A DNA stretch of 64,000 nt, from NCBI GenBank assembly GCA_947184155.2, contig CAMXCT020000812.1:91001-155000 (forward strand), in the 5' to 3' direction. The DNA comes from Cladocopium goreaui. Its lineage: Eukaryota; Sar; Dinophyceae; Suessiales; Symbiodiniaceae. Of the stretch, positions 1-9,905 are shown in pieces (positions within the stretch are counted from its first letter, which is position 1; every line of letters starts with the position of its first letter). A program made the position numbers and the translations under genes. Under the pieces are notes generated by a model. The model was not told where the DNA came from, made no database searches, and saw nothing but the letters and a program-made list of their open reading frames with translations.

Positions 1-565
1 AGACATGAAAGTACTAGAAAGTACCATCCTGTCCTGCGCATTCTTGACACAGCCTCTCATGGACATGACAGAAACCCCTTCGCTAAGAGGGTATAGCCAA
101 ATGTCAGCGAAGCAGAATAAAGAATCACGCTTTGTTTTCAGCTACATCTTCTTTTTACGACCAAAACAGTTGACCCTATAGGGAGCCATGCGTTGTGAAC
201 ACCTTATTGACTGAAATAAACAAAGTTTGGCCAGATTAGTGGTCACACTCTCCCGCCCAGATATTACGGCAAGCATGGCTGGGTCTCCAAAAACTCCTGC
301 CAAGACAAATTGAAAAAAGCGGCGAGCGACACACACACACACACACACTGGGGGCCATACTTCGGAAGCCTCAAAGCAGCACAGAAAGCGGTCTCATTTT
401 TTGGCCCGCGCAAATTGACTGACCAGCAATGCCATCACGCCTTCAGCAGCATCCTGCGGCGAGCAAAGATGGAGCATATATTGGATTGCCCGGACAATGC
501 GCTTAGTCAACATGGGGTTACAACTCCTGCTGGGCCAATCACAAAAACCGAAAAGGGATGCATCT

Positions 566-916
566 TCAAGGTAATGGGTGCTTCTCTGCACAACACATGA
601 AGCTCTCTTTTTTGGGCCCGCAAAAGTCGCACGAAAATTCAAAGGCATCGTCCATCATTGCCTCAATCTCCTCATCACAAGGCCATGGCATGAGAGGTTC
701 CTGCAATGCAGCTGCGCCAGTTGCGACAGAAGCAGGAAGATTTCCATCAGGAGTGTTCTTGCTCGCAGCAGCTGTGCCAGATTCGGCTGAAGCAGGAAGA
801 TTTTCACCAGAAAAGCTCGAAGAACAATCCTGGCGCCACTCACACCCACTGAAAACATAACATTGGAAACGCCCATCCAAAGGAGGCAGAAGGTCCCAAA
901 GCACTAGTGCAGACAT
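566..916 (-). CDS. Possible exon: Ser/Ala-rich frame in the mobile unit
   Basis: Open for 116 codons on the minus strand. It begins MSALVLWDLLPPLDGRF and carries a duplicated 21-residue stretch rich in Ala, Ser and Pro (around SGENLPASAESGTAAA and PDGNLPASVATGAAA), then CDEEIEAMMDDAFEF and CDFCGPKK. The same frame is open in copy 2 at 4897-5247 with one residue changed. It may belong to the same gene as the exons at 928-1125 and 2114-2287. Function unknown. Confidence 0.35.
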   Translation of the reverse strand: MSALVLWDLLPPLDGRFQCYVFSGCEWRQDCSSSFSGENLPASAESGTAAASKNTPDGNLPASVATGAAALQEPLMPWPCDEEIEAMMDDAFEFSCDFCGPKKESFMCCAEKHPLP

Positions 917-927
917 CTCTTATGAAT

Positions 928-1125
928 TCAACCATGTTTGATAACATCGCATTCAAAACAAAATAGGAACATGATTATGCTGTTGGCCTCCTTTGGATGG
1001 CCGTTTGTAACGTTCCGTTTTGCATGGGCCAGCCGGTCCTCGGACTTGAACACCTTCTTCGAACACTCCACCCAGACTGTGCGTCTGTCGATGGCACCCT
1101 TGTGGTTGGGCGTGAAATATTCCAC
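928..1125 (-). CDS. Possible later exon of the unit's second gene
   Basis: An open minus-strand frame of 65 codons with a protein-like composition: YFTPNHKGAIDRRTVWVEC followed by a Lys/Arg/Glu-rich stretch. It ends near NSIIMFLFCFECDVIKHG. An exact copy is at 5259-5456. I do not recognise a family, and the exon borders are not fixed. It could be cargo picked up by the element. Confidence 0.35.
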   Translation of the reverse strand: MEYFTPNHKGAIDRRTVWVECSKKVFKSEDRLAHAKRNVTNGHPKEANSIIMFLFCFECDVIKHG

Positions 1126-1140
1126 TGGCCAGAACTACTT

Positions 1141-1349
1141 CAAAGCTTGCAGAAACGTACTTCCCAGTACTACTTTGTACTACAAAGCTTGCAGGAACGT
1201 ACTTCCCAGTACTACTCTGTACTACAAAGCTTGCGGAAACGTACTCCCCAGTACTACTTTGTACTAGAAAGCTTGCAGGAACGTACTTTCCAGTACTACT
1301 TTGTACTACAAAGCTTGCAGAAATGCACTTCTTTGTACTACAACTCTTG
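1141..1349. repeat. 42-bp tandem array, about five copies
   Basis: Unit starts CAAAGCTTGCAGAAACGTAC and continues with a CAGTACTACTTTGTACTA tail. Units differ by a few bases and the last is shortened. As 42 is a multiple of three, the plus frames stay open, but I see no sign that it is coding. Confidence 0.9.
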
Positions 1350-1518
1350 CAGGAAATGGGAACACAGGTTCACCAAATACTGCGCCTGCCACGAAAAATG
1401 ACAATCTGAAGCATCCTGGAATCAGCATGAGATGGCCAGTTCCAATGCGATTTACGATTTGTTAGGAAAGCATGCGCGGCCAAAATCGAAGCACTCCCCG
1501 CACGAAAACCAAAATCAT

Positions 1519-1715
1519 AACGTTGGAATCCAACGTTACGATCCGTTTTTGGCGACAGTTTCACAAAAAAGTGGAAATCATAACGTTGGAACGCGGTTTG
1601 AAATAGAATATAATATTCTTTTTTTGGCCGCATCCAACGTTACGATTTCGACTTTTGTCCCACACCTGCCACGAAAAACAAGCATAACGTTGGAATCCAA
1701 CGTTACGATTTCGGC
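1519..1715. repeat. Cluster of AACGTTGGA / TCCAACGTT palindromes
   Basis: Contains repeated inverted copies of CATAACGTTGGA and TCCAACGTTACGAT, two of them joined head to head to make a perfect hairpin around the ATCC centre (near 1524-1545 and 1684-1706). The same cluster is at 5850-6046. These may be internal or terminal hairpins of a small element. Confidence 0.7.
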
Positions 1716-1725
1716 GTTTGTCCCA

Positions 1726-2005
1726 CGCCTGCCACGAAAACTCGGACCAGAGGCTCACCAAATACTGCGCCTGCCACGAAAAGAGCAATTAGGGGCTTAC
1801 CAAGTACTGCGCCTGCCACGAAAACTGGGACCAGAGGTTCACCAACTATTGCGCCTGCCACGAAAAATGGAATTAGGGGTTTACCAAATACTGCGCCCAC
1901 CACGAGAAGTGGGACCAGAGGTTCACCAAATACTGCGCCTGCCACGAGAAATGCATTTAAGGGCTTACCAAATACTGCGCCCACCACGAAAACTGGGACC
2001 AATTC
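1726..2005. repeat. 42-bp tandem array with an 84-bp higher-order pattern
   Basis: Each unit begins CGCCTGCCACGAAAA or CGCCCACCACGAGAA and ends ACCAAATACTG. Two unit types alternate: one with GGGACCAGAGGTTC, the other with AATTAGGGGCTT. The true repeat is therefore an 84-bp dimer. About six and a half units. Confidence 0.85.
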
Positions 2006-2113
2006 GTGGCAAGCTGGAATCCAAGATTGATTGCAAAATTTCGAACATATGAATGAAACCGGGTGCCTTTGTCACACCTACGGCTGATTTTTGCACACAT
2101 GCACACACCTGAC

Positions 2114-2287
2114 CTCATTCCATATCTGCTTTGTGGCGGCCTTCAGCTGCTGCTTTAAAACCTGCCTTTCAGCACGCAAGCCGGGCAGCTGATCTGGCAC
2201 AGCTGCGCGCACTGGCACAGCCGCGCCATCAGGTCTTCCGTCTGCACCATTGCCAGCTGCGCTTTCATCATTTGCTGTGTCAGACAT
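2114..2287 (-). CDS. First exon of a second gene in the mobile unit
   Basis: Starts MSDTANDESAAGNGADG and ends in a basic helical stretch, LKQQLKAATKQIWNE, directly before a GTCAGG splice donor at 2113. It is 58 codons with an intact frame. The end resembles the Lys/Arg-rich coiled N-terminus of transposase-type proteins, but no family is recognised. The gene would continue toward lower coordinates; a probable later exon is at 928-1125. An identical copy is at 6445-6618. Confidence 0.45.
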
Positions 2288-2568
2288 GTTGACTGAACTG
2301 CGAAGCAGCAATATCTGTGAGTCTGAAAAAGGCTGCGTCGAAGCATGTGTCCACAAGTCTGATGCTGTCTTGGGACTGCAACATAAATGGGGCTGGTTTG
2401 AAAGCCCCAAAAACGGTCACACTTGAAGCTTCAATATGATGGACCCTTGCAGTGCGGCAATTAACGCACACACACACACACAACAGTGCCCCAGCTTGCT
2501 CACGCAAACTCGCATCTCAGCTTTTCATGCCCTGCTTCACTAAGTACAATCTGCTGAACAGCAGCTTT

Positions 2569-4229
2569 TTAAAGCAGGCTCGCATAAGCGTAGCCCATCT
2601 TTCGCCGCTTCGGCCAGATCATTTGCACTTCCTCCTTGGTCGGTTTCACCGCCGCAGGAAAAGAAACAGGGTGTGCCATAAAAGAAGCCAGGGCTGAGTG
2701 TAAATGTGAAACATCCCGGGAGGTCCCGACAGACTTGAAGGCCCCCGACCAGTTGTGGCATGCAAAGCACTCTTTGTGTGCTTGCGAAATTTGCCAAAGC
2801 CAAGCCAATGGTTCTGGCTGCCCCTCTGCAGCTGTCTGCCTCTGTTCTCGGTACTTCTGACGCAAGTACGACTTGAAGCGCCAAAAGGCGAAGACGTCCA
2901 AAGGCTGGAGTAAACTTGTTGTAGATGCTGGTATATATAGTAATTGAAATCCATGTCGCTTTGCCGCTACTAAAATAGTTTTCGGCAGGTGTGGGCACGC
3001 GCAGTCCCACATTATGACTGGTGAGATGCCTGCGAGAAAAGGCATGAGCGCCTTTTTCACGGCTTGTAAAATCACCAGCATGCAATCAGCTGTGACCCAA
3101 GATGACTTGCCACGAATGATTTGCAGCTGCGTACGAGGCAAAGCGTTGTACGCTCTCAGCAAAGAGCTCGGTAGCCTCGTCTGGGAGCTAATCAAGAAAT
3201 GAGGAAGAAATGGTTGTATACTTGGATCACTGCAAATCAGAGCGCAGTATGTGTAAGCGCCGCGCCGGCGATCCTTTCTGATCTTCATGTGTGGCACTTC
3301 TGGATGTTTCTTCCAATGCTTCGCGTTTACTATGCACCCCGCCCCCGGTAGTGGGGAATATGCTATTGAAGTCTCGTCAAAGTTGATCCAAAGAATCTTG
3401 CCAGTGACCTTCTCGGTGATGTAGGAAATGCTCTTCCAGAAGACATTGATCTGCCATGGTCGGAAAAATCTTGCAATGAAGTCTCACCAAAAAAAGACAA
3501 AATTGTTTCCAAATGCGGCCCCAAAATTGAGACCGTTTTTGGGCCCCAAAATTGCTTCCCCCACTTAAACAAGACCACAATTCGGGACTCCCAGGCGGTC
3601 CCAAAAATAGGACCTGACATCCAAAGTTTGCAGGCCTTCTGCTGCAAGTCTTCCGGATTGATTTGGCCAATCGGCCGCAAGCGCCCCCTTCGCACGGCCC
3701 AACGAGCACGCCATCGAGCAACCCATTTGTTCACAGTTCGTTTATGAGGCCGCCCACTTGGAATCTTACAGGCATTGCAGGATTCAAAGCGGCTAAACAC
3801 TTCTGCTGCACACGGAGCCACGCCGTTGGCAAGGTTCTGTGCATGAACCCAACGCCAAACCTCCTGTTCCCCAAGGAAGACGCGAGCAAATTTCAGAGCC
3901 CTTGCCCAAGCCATGTTGGCTTCGTCATGCATGCAAAGAAGATCGTCTAAATCAATATCCAAAAACAGTTGCCGAACCAAAGTCTTGCTGGGGAAATTCA
4001 CATCTGCTGGGGGTAACGTTGACAAATGTCTTGCAGCTTCCTCCGCCGTCGCCAGATCCCACGAAGAAAGCATGTACACTGCCAGCACCCTTTTGACAGC
4101 TGTCACTGATAACCCCCCATGTTCCAAGCGCAGCTTGTTGCGCCGTGCAGCTTGCTCACAACTCCGCAAGCGCAACCTGTTTTCATGCAAAGAAGCTTTC
4201 AATGCCTCACAACGCTCCGCTGCTGCCAT
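2569..4229 (-). CDS. Pogo/Tigger-like DDE transposase (frame broken or intron-containing)
   Basis: Cuts and moves the host transposon (established for the DDE_1/pogo family). The catalytic part lies at 3440-2569. It shows INFDET (first acid), VIMWDCACPHLPK (second Asp) and TTSLLQPLDVFAFWRFK (third Asp in the QPLD motif), the usual pogo/jerky layout. The N-terminal part (about 4229-3640) starts at MAAAERCEALKASLHE and is rich in Arg, Lys and Trp, with RPHKRTVNKWVARWRARW, likely the DNA-binding domain. The two parts are in different frames: the upstream frame runs on to 3363 and the catalytic frame becomes readable near 3470. The stretch 3480-3640 between them is GGGGCC-rich and could be an intron; otherwise there is a frameshift. 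The start is inferred. The second copy of the unit lacks this gene. Confidence 0.75.
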
Positions 4230-5258
4230 GGCGTGCCTTTGGCCGCGCCCGGCCACAGCTTTTAGCAAGTTTCCATGTGTATATATACCCTTGCCACACT
4301 TGCGTAGACATGAAAGTACTAGAAAGTACAAGTTAACATCATATATAGATCATGCCTGTGTGTTTTCCTGCGCATTCTTGACACAGCCTCTCATGGACAT
4401 GACAGAAACCCCTTCGCTAAGAGGGTATAGCCAAATGTCAGCGAAGCAGAATAAAGAATCACGCTTTGTTTTCAGCTACATCTTCTTTTTACGACCAAAA
4501 CAGTTGACCCTATAGGGAGCCATGCGTTGTGAACACCTTATTGACTGAAATAAACAAAGTTTGGCCAGATTAGTGGTCACACTCTCCCGCCCAGATATTA
4601 CGGCAAGCATGGCTGGGTCTCCAAAAACTCCTGCCAAGACAAATTGAAAAAAGCGGCGAGCGACACACACACACACACCTGGGGGCCATACTTCGGAAGC
4701 CTCAAAGCAGCACAGAAAGCGGTCTCATTTTTTGGCCCGCGCAAATTGACTGACCAGCAATGCCATCACGCCTTCAGCAGCATCCTGCGGCGAGCAAAGA
4801 TGGAGCATATATTGGATTGCCCGGACAATGCGCTTAGTCAACATGGGGTTACAACTCCTGCTGGGCCAATCACAAAAACCGAAAAGGGATGCATCTTCAA
4901 GGTAATGGGTGCTTCTCTGCACAACACATGAAGCTCTCTTTTTTGGGCCCGCAAAAGTCGCACGAAAATTCAAAGGCATCGTCCATCATTGCCTCAATCT
5001 CCTCATCACAAGGCCATGGCATGAGAGGTTCCTGCAATGCAGCTGCGCCAGTTGCGACAGAAGCAGGAAGATTTCCATCAGGAGTGTTCTTGCTCGCAGC
5101 AGCTGTGCCAGATTCGGCTGAAGCAGGAAAATTTTCACCAGAAAAGCTCGAAGAACAATCCTGGCGCCACTCACACCCACTGAAAACATAACATTGGAAA
5201 CGCCCATCCAAAGGAGGCAGAAGGTCCCAAAGCACTAGTGCAGACATCTCTTATGAAT

Positions 5259-5456
5259 TCAACCATGTTTGATAACATCGCATTCAAAACAAAATAGGAA
5301 CATGATTATGCTGTTGGCCTCCTTTGGATGGCCGTTTGTAACGTTCCGTTTTGCATGGGCCAGCCGGTCCTCGGACTTGAACACCTTCTTCGAACACTCC
5401 ACCCAGACTGTGCGTCTGTCGATGGCACCCTTGTGGTTGGGCGTGAAATATTCCAC
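5259..5456 (-). CDS. Copy of the YFTPNHKG exon in the truncated unit
   Basis: Identical in translation to 928-1125. Its preservation says little about selection, because the two copies are almost identical over non-coding DNA too. Confidence 0.3.
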   Translation of the reverse strand: MEYFTPNHKGAIDRRTVWVECSKKVFKSEDRLAHAKRNVTNGHPKEANSIIMFLFCFECDVIKHG

Positions 5457-5471
5457 TGGCCAGAACTACTT

Positions 5472-5680
5472 CAAAGCTTGCAGAAACGTACTTCCCAGTA
5501 CTACTTTGTACTACAAAGCTTGCAGGAACGTACTTCCCAGTACTACTCTGTACTACAAAGCTTGCGGAAACGTACTCCCCAGTACTACTTTGTACTACAA
5601 AGCTTGCAGGAACGTACTTTCCAGTACGACTTTGTACTACAAAGCTTGCAGAAATGCACTTCTTTGTACTACAACTCTTG
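5472..5680. repeat. 42-bp tandem array in the second unit copy
   Basis: Same array as at 1141-1349 with only two base differences visible (near 5596 and 5627). Confidence 0.9.
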
Positions 5681-6056
5681 CAGGAAATGGGAACACAGGT
5701 TCACCAAATACTGCGCCTGCCACGAAAAATGACAATCTGAAGCATCCTGGAATCAGCATGAGATGGCCAGTTCCAATGCGATTTACGATTTGTTAGGAAA
5801 GCATGCGCGGCCAAAATCGAAGCACTCCCCGCACGAAAACCAAAATCATAACGTTGGAATCCAACGTTACGATCCGTTTTTGGCGACAGTTTCACAAAAA
5901 AGTGGAAATCATAACGTTGGAACGCGGTTTGAAATAGAATATAATATTCTTTTTTTGGCCGCATCCAACGTTACGATTTCGACTTTTGTCCCACACCTGC
6001 CACGAAAAACAAGCATAACGTTGGAATCCAACGTTACGATTTCGGCGTTTGTCCCA

Positions 6057-6336
6057 CGCCTGCCACGAAAACTCGGACCAGAGGCTCACCAAATACTGCG
6101 CCTGCCACGAAAAGAGCAATTAGGGGCTTACCAAGTACTGCGCCTGCCACGAAAACTGGGACCAGAGGTTCACCAACTATTGCGCCTGCCACGAAAAATG
6201 GAATTAGGGGTTTACCAAATACTGCGCCCACCACGAGAAGTGGGACCAGAGGTTCACCAAATACTGCGCCTGCCACGAGAAATGCATTTAAGGGCTTACC
6301 AAATACTGCGCCCACCACGAAAACTGGGACCAATTC
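6057..6336. repeat. 84-bp higher-order array in the second unit copy
   Basis: Identical in layout to 1726-2005, including the alternation of the two unit types. Confidence 0.85.
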
Positions 6337-6444
6337 GTGGCAAGCTGGAATCCAAGATTGATTGCAAAATTTCGAACATATGAATGAAACCGGGTGCCTT
6401 TGTCACACCTACGGCTGATTTTTGCACACATGCACACACCTGAC

Positions 6445-6618
6445 CTCATTCCATATCTGCTTTGTGGCGGCCTTCAGCTGCTGCTTTAAAACCTGCCTTT
6501 CAGCACGCAAGCCGGGCAGCTGATCTGGCACAGCTGCGCGCACTGGCACAGCCGCGCCATCAGGTCTTCCGTCTGCACCATTGCCAGCTGCGCTTTCATC
6601 ATTTGCTGTGTCAGACAT
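6445..6618 (-). CDS. Copy of the second-gene first exon in the truncated unit
   Basis: Same 58-codon exon as at 2114-2287, with the donor kept. It lies about 165 bases from the break that truncates this copy, so its 5' flank is almost lost while the exon is intact. Confidence 0.4.
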
Positions 6619-6784
6619 GTTGACTGAACTGCGAAGCAGCAATATCTGTGAGTCTGAAAAAGGCTGCGTCGAAGCATGTGTCCACAAGTCTGATGCTGTC
6701 TTGGGACTGCAACATAAATGGGGCTGGTTTGAGAGCCCCAAAAACGGTCACACTTGAAGCTTCAATATGATGGACCCTTGCAGT

Positions 6785-6850
6785 ATATACATATGTGTAC
6801 ATATATATTATGTGTATATATATATATATATGCATATATATATAATAGAT
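6785..6850. repeat. AT-dinucleotide stretch at the right break of the mobile unit
   Basis: Runs of TATATA begin exactly where copy 2 loses similarity with copy 1. From here to about 7490 I see no gene or element beyond unremarkable unique sequence. Confidence 0.6.
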
Positions 6851-7495
6851 TATGGTTATAATGGGACAATATCACCAACTTGATATGATATTGGATGAAT
6901 TGATTGACATTGGATGAACAAATCCTACCAAACATTGGAAGGTTAGATATTTCACTACCAAAAAATGCGGCCTTTACCGGAAAAACAAACAAATCAAATC
7001 AAGTCGATATCTGGTTGCTGGTCGAGCCTCTGCATGGCCTTTAGCAAGTTCCAAGCTTATTCTAATTCTAGAGGTAATGAATCTCACTACCTTGGAAAGC
7101 TGGGGGAAATCTCAAAGCAATGTACCCCTGTCCAAAGGTCCGCAAAGGTGCATTTGGGACCCACTTCAAGTCAAAACCACAGATTCGCTTCAAAATCCAA
7201 CCACGGTGATAAATGCAAAACATATTAGTAGCAGTAGTCCCGATCAATAAATAAGAATTTGTGGGCAGTGTGGCAATCAGTTGGCAACCCTCCCATCTTC
7301 GGGGCCAGGATCGGTGCCATTTTTGGTTGCAATCCCGGTCAAATTCCCTTCAATTGCTGCATAAATCTTTTGACCCATGAAATCCCCAGGTCCTTGGTTT
7401 TCTAGTCTTTTCTAGCCATCTTGCCTCATTTTTTCCATCTTTCCATATCTTTCCCTATCGCCCCTGCTACCATGACCCAGTCCCCCTCCCCACGC

Positions 7496-7576
7496 CTGAG
7501 GATTCGATCAAAGGTGGGATACATGTCCAAGCGCTTGTCCAAATAGGGCGGCCAGGTCAACGCAAAGCCGATGAGC
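7496..7576 (-). CDS. Probable exon, unknown protein
   Basis: Bounded by a GAG acceptor at 7577-7579 and a GC donor (CAG then GCGTGG) at 7495. The frame reads LIGFALTWPPYLDKRLDMYPT, a hydrophobic start followed by a charged stretch. It is 81 bases, entering and leaving in compatible phases. It may be the 3' part of the membrane-protein exons at 10.7-12.2 kb, but nothing links them directly. Confidence 0.4.
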
Positions 7577-8349
7577 CTCGCGGTGCGCTTGCGCGGCGAC
7601 GAATGGCTGGTATGAAGTGATGAAAAAATGGTGGGTTGAAGCTGCAGATGTCGAGGGAGATTTCAGCAAAATGATCAACTGTCTGGCAGAATCATAGGGA
7701 AAATAGCTGTGAAAAATAAAGCCATCTGTGGATTTCCAGCGGCGATCCTTCGATATTTCTGTGTCTGGGCTCATCCCAAAACCAACTGGTTCACTCCAGG
7801 GGAACCAAAAATCATTGGTCAAGGAACGACACCACCAGGGGGCTATGCTGAAATGGCCTCCTAGGAAGATCTAGCATGAAAATTGGATGGTCTGATACCA
7901 AGAACAACTCATTTTTTGCTATGCCATATGCCAAAAAACCCACCGCCAATTTCTGTAGGTTCCATCCCGTCTTCAGCTGTGATCCATGCAGCAAAGGAGC
8001 AAGACAAACCAATATCGGCAGTAGTACTCACCTCGCAACACTGGGATCCAGAACATTCCAAGTGTCAAGTGTTGGGAGTCCATTGCTACCCTCATTTCAG
8101 GTCTCTCCTTTTCAGCGAGCCCCGGTAGTGAACTTCCAAATGAATCCTTGGAAAACCCCAGTGACTCCAGTGGTTCATTGGTTCATTTTTGCCAAGTTTC
8201 CCGATCAGAATGGCCATAAATTGCGGGGGTATACCGATCAGAAACCCCATTTTCAGACGCCCGTTTTTCGTGTTCCCGAGCACGGCACCCACTGTCTTCC
8301 GATACATCAGGCCGTAGGTTTGTGTCACCATACCTCGATCGTCTAAGGC

Positions 8350-8560
8350 AAGGAAGAGGAGACATGATCCGGAGAGAGCTCCGGAGAACTGGTTTCGACG
8401 CTCGAAACCCGAAAGCCGAAACCAACTCTCAGACTTGTCTTCGGACGCGCAAGCCGAAACCCGAAAACCCGCAAACCAAAACCCGAAACCGACTCTCAGA
8501 CTTGTCTTTGGACGTGCAAGCCGAAACCCGAAACCCGAAATTGACTCTCATCTTTCACAC
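8350..8560. repeat. Degenerate CCGAAACCCGAAA repeat
   Basis: Repeats of GCCGAAACCCGAAA alternate with GACTCTCAGACTTGTCTT. It forms the left border of the AT-rich island; a related TTAACCCGAAACCCGAAACC block is on the right (9330-9355). Confidence 0.75.
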
Positions 8561-8586
8561 CGGACACAAAACCCGAAATATGAAAA

Positions 8587-9300
8587 TACAGCGATGGGCC
8601 CTAACAAGTGGAAAAGCAAAAGGTTAATGAGAGAGAGGATGTTAGAACTGCCAGGTAAGAGAGATGAAGAGTTTTTAAAGAATGGCGCATCAGTTGAAGA
8701 GATGAAACCAGTTTTTGCATATTTTAACTTTTAACTGTCCAGTAAGAATATATCACTCTGTTCGATACAATGTTTATTCTTTTGACCCTGAAGCTAAGAA
8801 CAAAAGCATTATTTTTTTTGGATTGGCTAAGGATAATCATATCTACACGTTGAACTCCCATACTATTTGTCTACCGCACAAAGACATAGAAATGATTGTT
8901 TAATGCAGCGCAACAACAAATCGTGTATTTAATAGGAGTGAGAAGCCTGTTGAATACAAAGTCTGTTCTACTATTGATGATATTCTACCTATTTTAAGGG
9001 AGAACGAAAAAGAGAAAGAGAAGCAACTAGAATTTAACCTAATACACTCTGAAGACAATTTGATGCAGGTATTAGTGATTTAAGAAGGGTAGGATATACA
9101 CCATTTATAACTTGGAAAGCTGGACAAATAAAAATTTGAAAGTAAAATTTGTAATTCTGTTGTATTCAATATCAGAATTCAGAATCTAATAGCTGATGCA
9201 GTAGACAGGCACATTGTTGTTAATGACACAGGTGTCTTCAACAAAATGAATAAGGCAATGTTTGAATTCAACAAGGGAGCTTTTTCTCCCTTATTAACCC
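8587..9300 (+). pseudogene. AT-rich island with a decayed coding sequence of foreign appearance
   Basis: Base composition drops sharply to about two-thirds A+T, unlike the flanks. The plus strand holds consecutive protein-like stretches in shifting frames: ERMLELPGKRDEEFLKNGAS (about 8630), then YHSVRYNVYSFDPEAKNK and HIYTLNSHTICLPHKDIEM (8715-8900). After one in-frame TAA comes PVEYKVCSTIDDILPILREN (about 8950-9080), then TPFITWKAGQIK and finally VVFNIRIQNLIADAVDRHIV (9150-9290). No introns are needed, only frameshifts and stops, so it is a dead intronless gene. A viral-like or polinton-like origin is possible, but the family is not identified. Confidence 0.55.
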
Positions 9301-9355
9301 CTATTAACCCTTATTAACCGTTATTAACCCTTATTAACCCGAAACCCGAAACCGA
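9301..9355. repeat. TTATTAACCC short repeat bordering the island
   Basis: Five tandem TTATTAACCC-like units run directly into CCCGAAACCCGAAACC. It resembles a telomere-like motif only superficially. Confidence 0.7.
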
Positions 9356-9516
9356 CTCCGACTTCCGAGAGTCAGCTCTGCGGAAAGCGAGGCTCAGGAA
9401 GAGAGGCATACAGCATACAGACCTGCTGCTGAGGAACCCAAGATCATGATGTCGAGCAAATGGAACGGCCTGGCGGGATGAGGCCATTGAAGCCCCACCA
9501 CGGATGGCAAAATGTG

Positions 9517-9630
9517 TATGGAGGTTTCAATGGTGGTACCCCCATTTTTCATCCAAAAATTGACCATTTCAGTATATTCACTATTGAAACCCACGGTTTT
9601 GGAGATTCCATTTTTTGGAAACCCCCACAT
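9517..9630. mobile_element. MITE family D copy
   Basis: Ends ATGGAGGTTTC on the left and TTTGGAAACCCCCAC on the right, an imperfect inverted repeat. It shares the GGTACCCCCAT sub-terminal motif with the copies at 12441-12560 and 33572-33692. Confidence 0.5.
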
Positions 9631-9819
9631 GTTTAGTATGAAGCATCTAATTATTGGGGTACCCAGGTACCCAATTTTGACCTATACTGCCCATATGCGG
9701 CTATGGCTTGCGGTGCGACCGCACTGTACCAAGCATCCAATCTGGTTGGACCAACAATGCTATGAGAAGAACATGGGGGTCTTACCAAAGATTGGAGCAA
9801 TTGAAACTGATGAAATTCC

Positions 9820-9905
9820 AAGGAGGTTCCTCTTCAAACTGATCCAGACCTGCGGGACGCACCGCGCCTCTCCTCTGGACCGCGATACATCAAGGATCGG
9901 TTGAC
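9820..9905 (-). CDS. Possible exon, Arg-rich
   Basis: The minus strand reads VNRSLMYRGPEERRGASR between an AG acceptor and a GTCTGG donor. The composition is protein-like, but it is only about 18 codons and no family is recognised. Confidence 0.25.

Larger units (their letters stand above)
1..4305. mobile_element. Complete copy of a 4.3-kb tandemly duplicated mobile unit
   Basis: This is the first of two copies of the same unit. The sequence at positions 1-24 recurs at 4306-4329, and almost everything up to about 2455 recurs 4331 bases later. It contains (in + order) two blocks of 42-bp tandem repeats, a small minus-strand gene (exon at 2114-2287) and a pogo/Tigger-like transposase on the minus strand (2569-4229). 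The transposase makes it a DNA transposon or a segment containing one. I did not find clear terminal inverted repeats, so the true ends are unknown. The window starts inside the repeat, so more copies may lie to the left. Confidence 0.7.
4306..6784. mobile_element. Truncated second copy of the 4.3-kb unit
   Basis: Matches positions 1-2453 with only a handful of differences: single-base changes near 5129, 5596, 5627 and 6731, a shorter CA run, and about 26 extra bases near its start. It stops abruptly at the TTGCAG near 6782, where an AT-dinucleotide stretch replaces the continuation seen in copy 1, so the transposase half is missing. The near identity points to a very recent duplication or to an assembly artefact at a repeat. 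Confidence 0.75.

Noticed and set aside
9301..9345. TTATTAACCC units as an internal telomere
   Set aside because: Only five imperfect units, and the motif is not the TTTAGGG type expected for these organisms.
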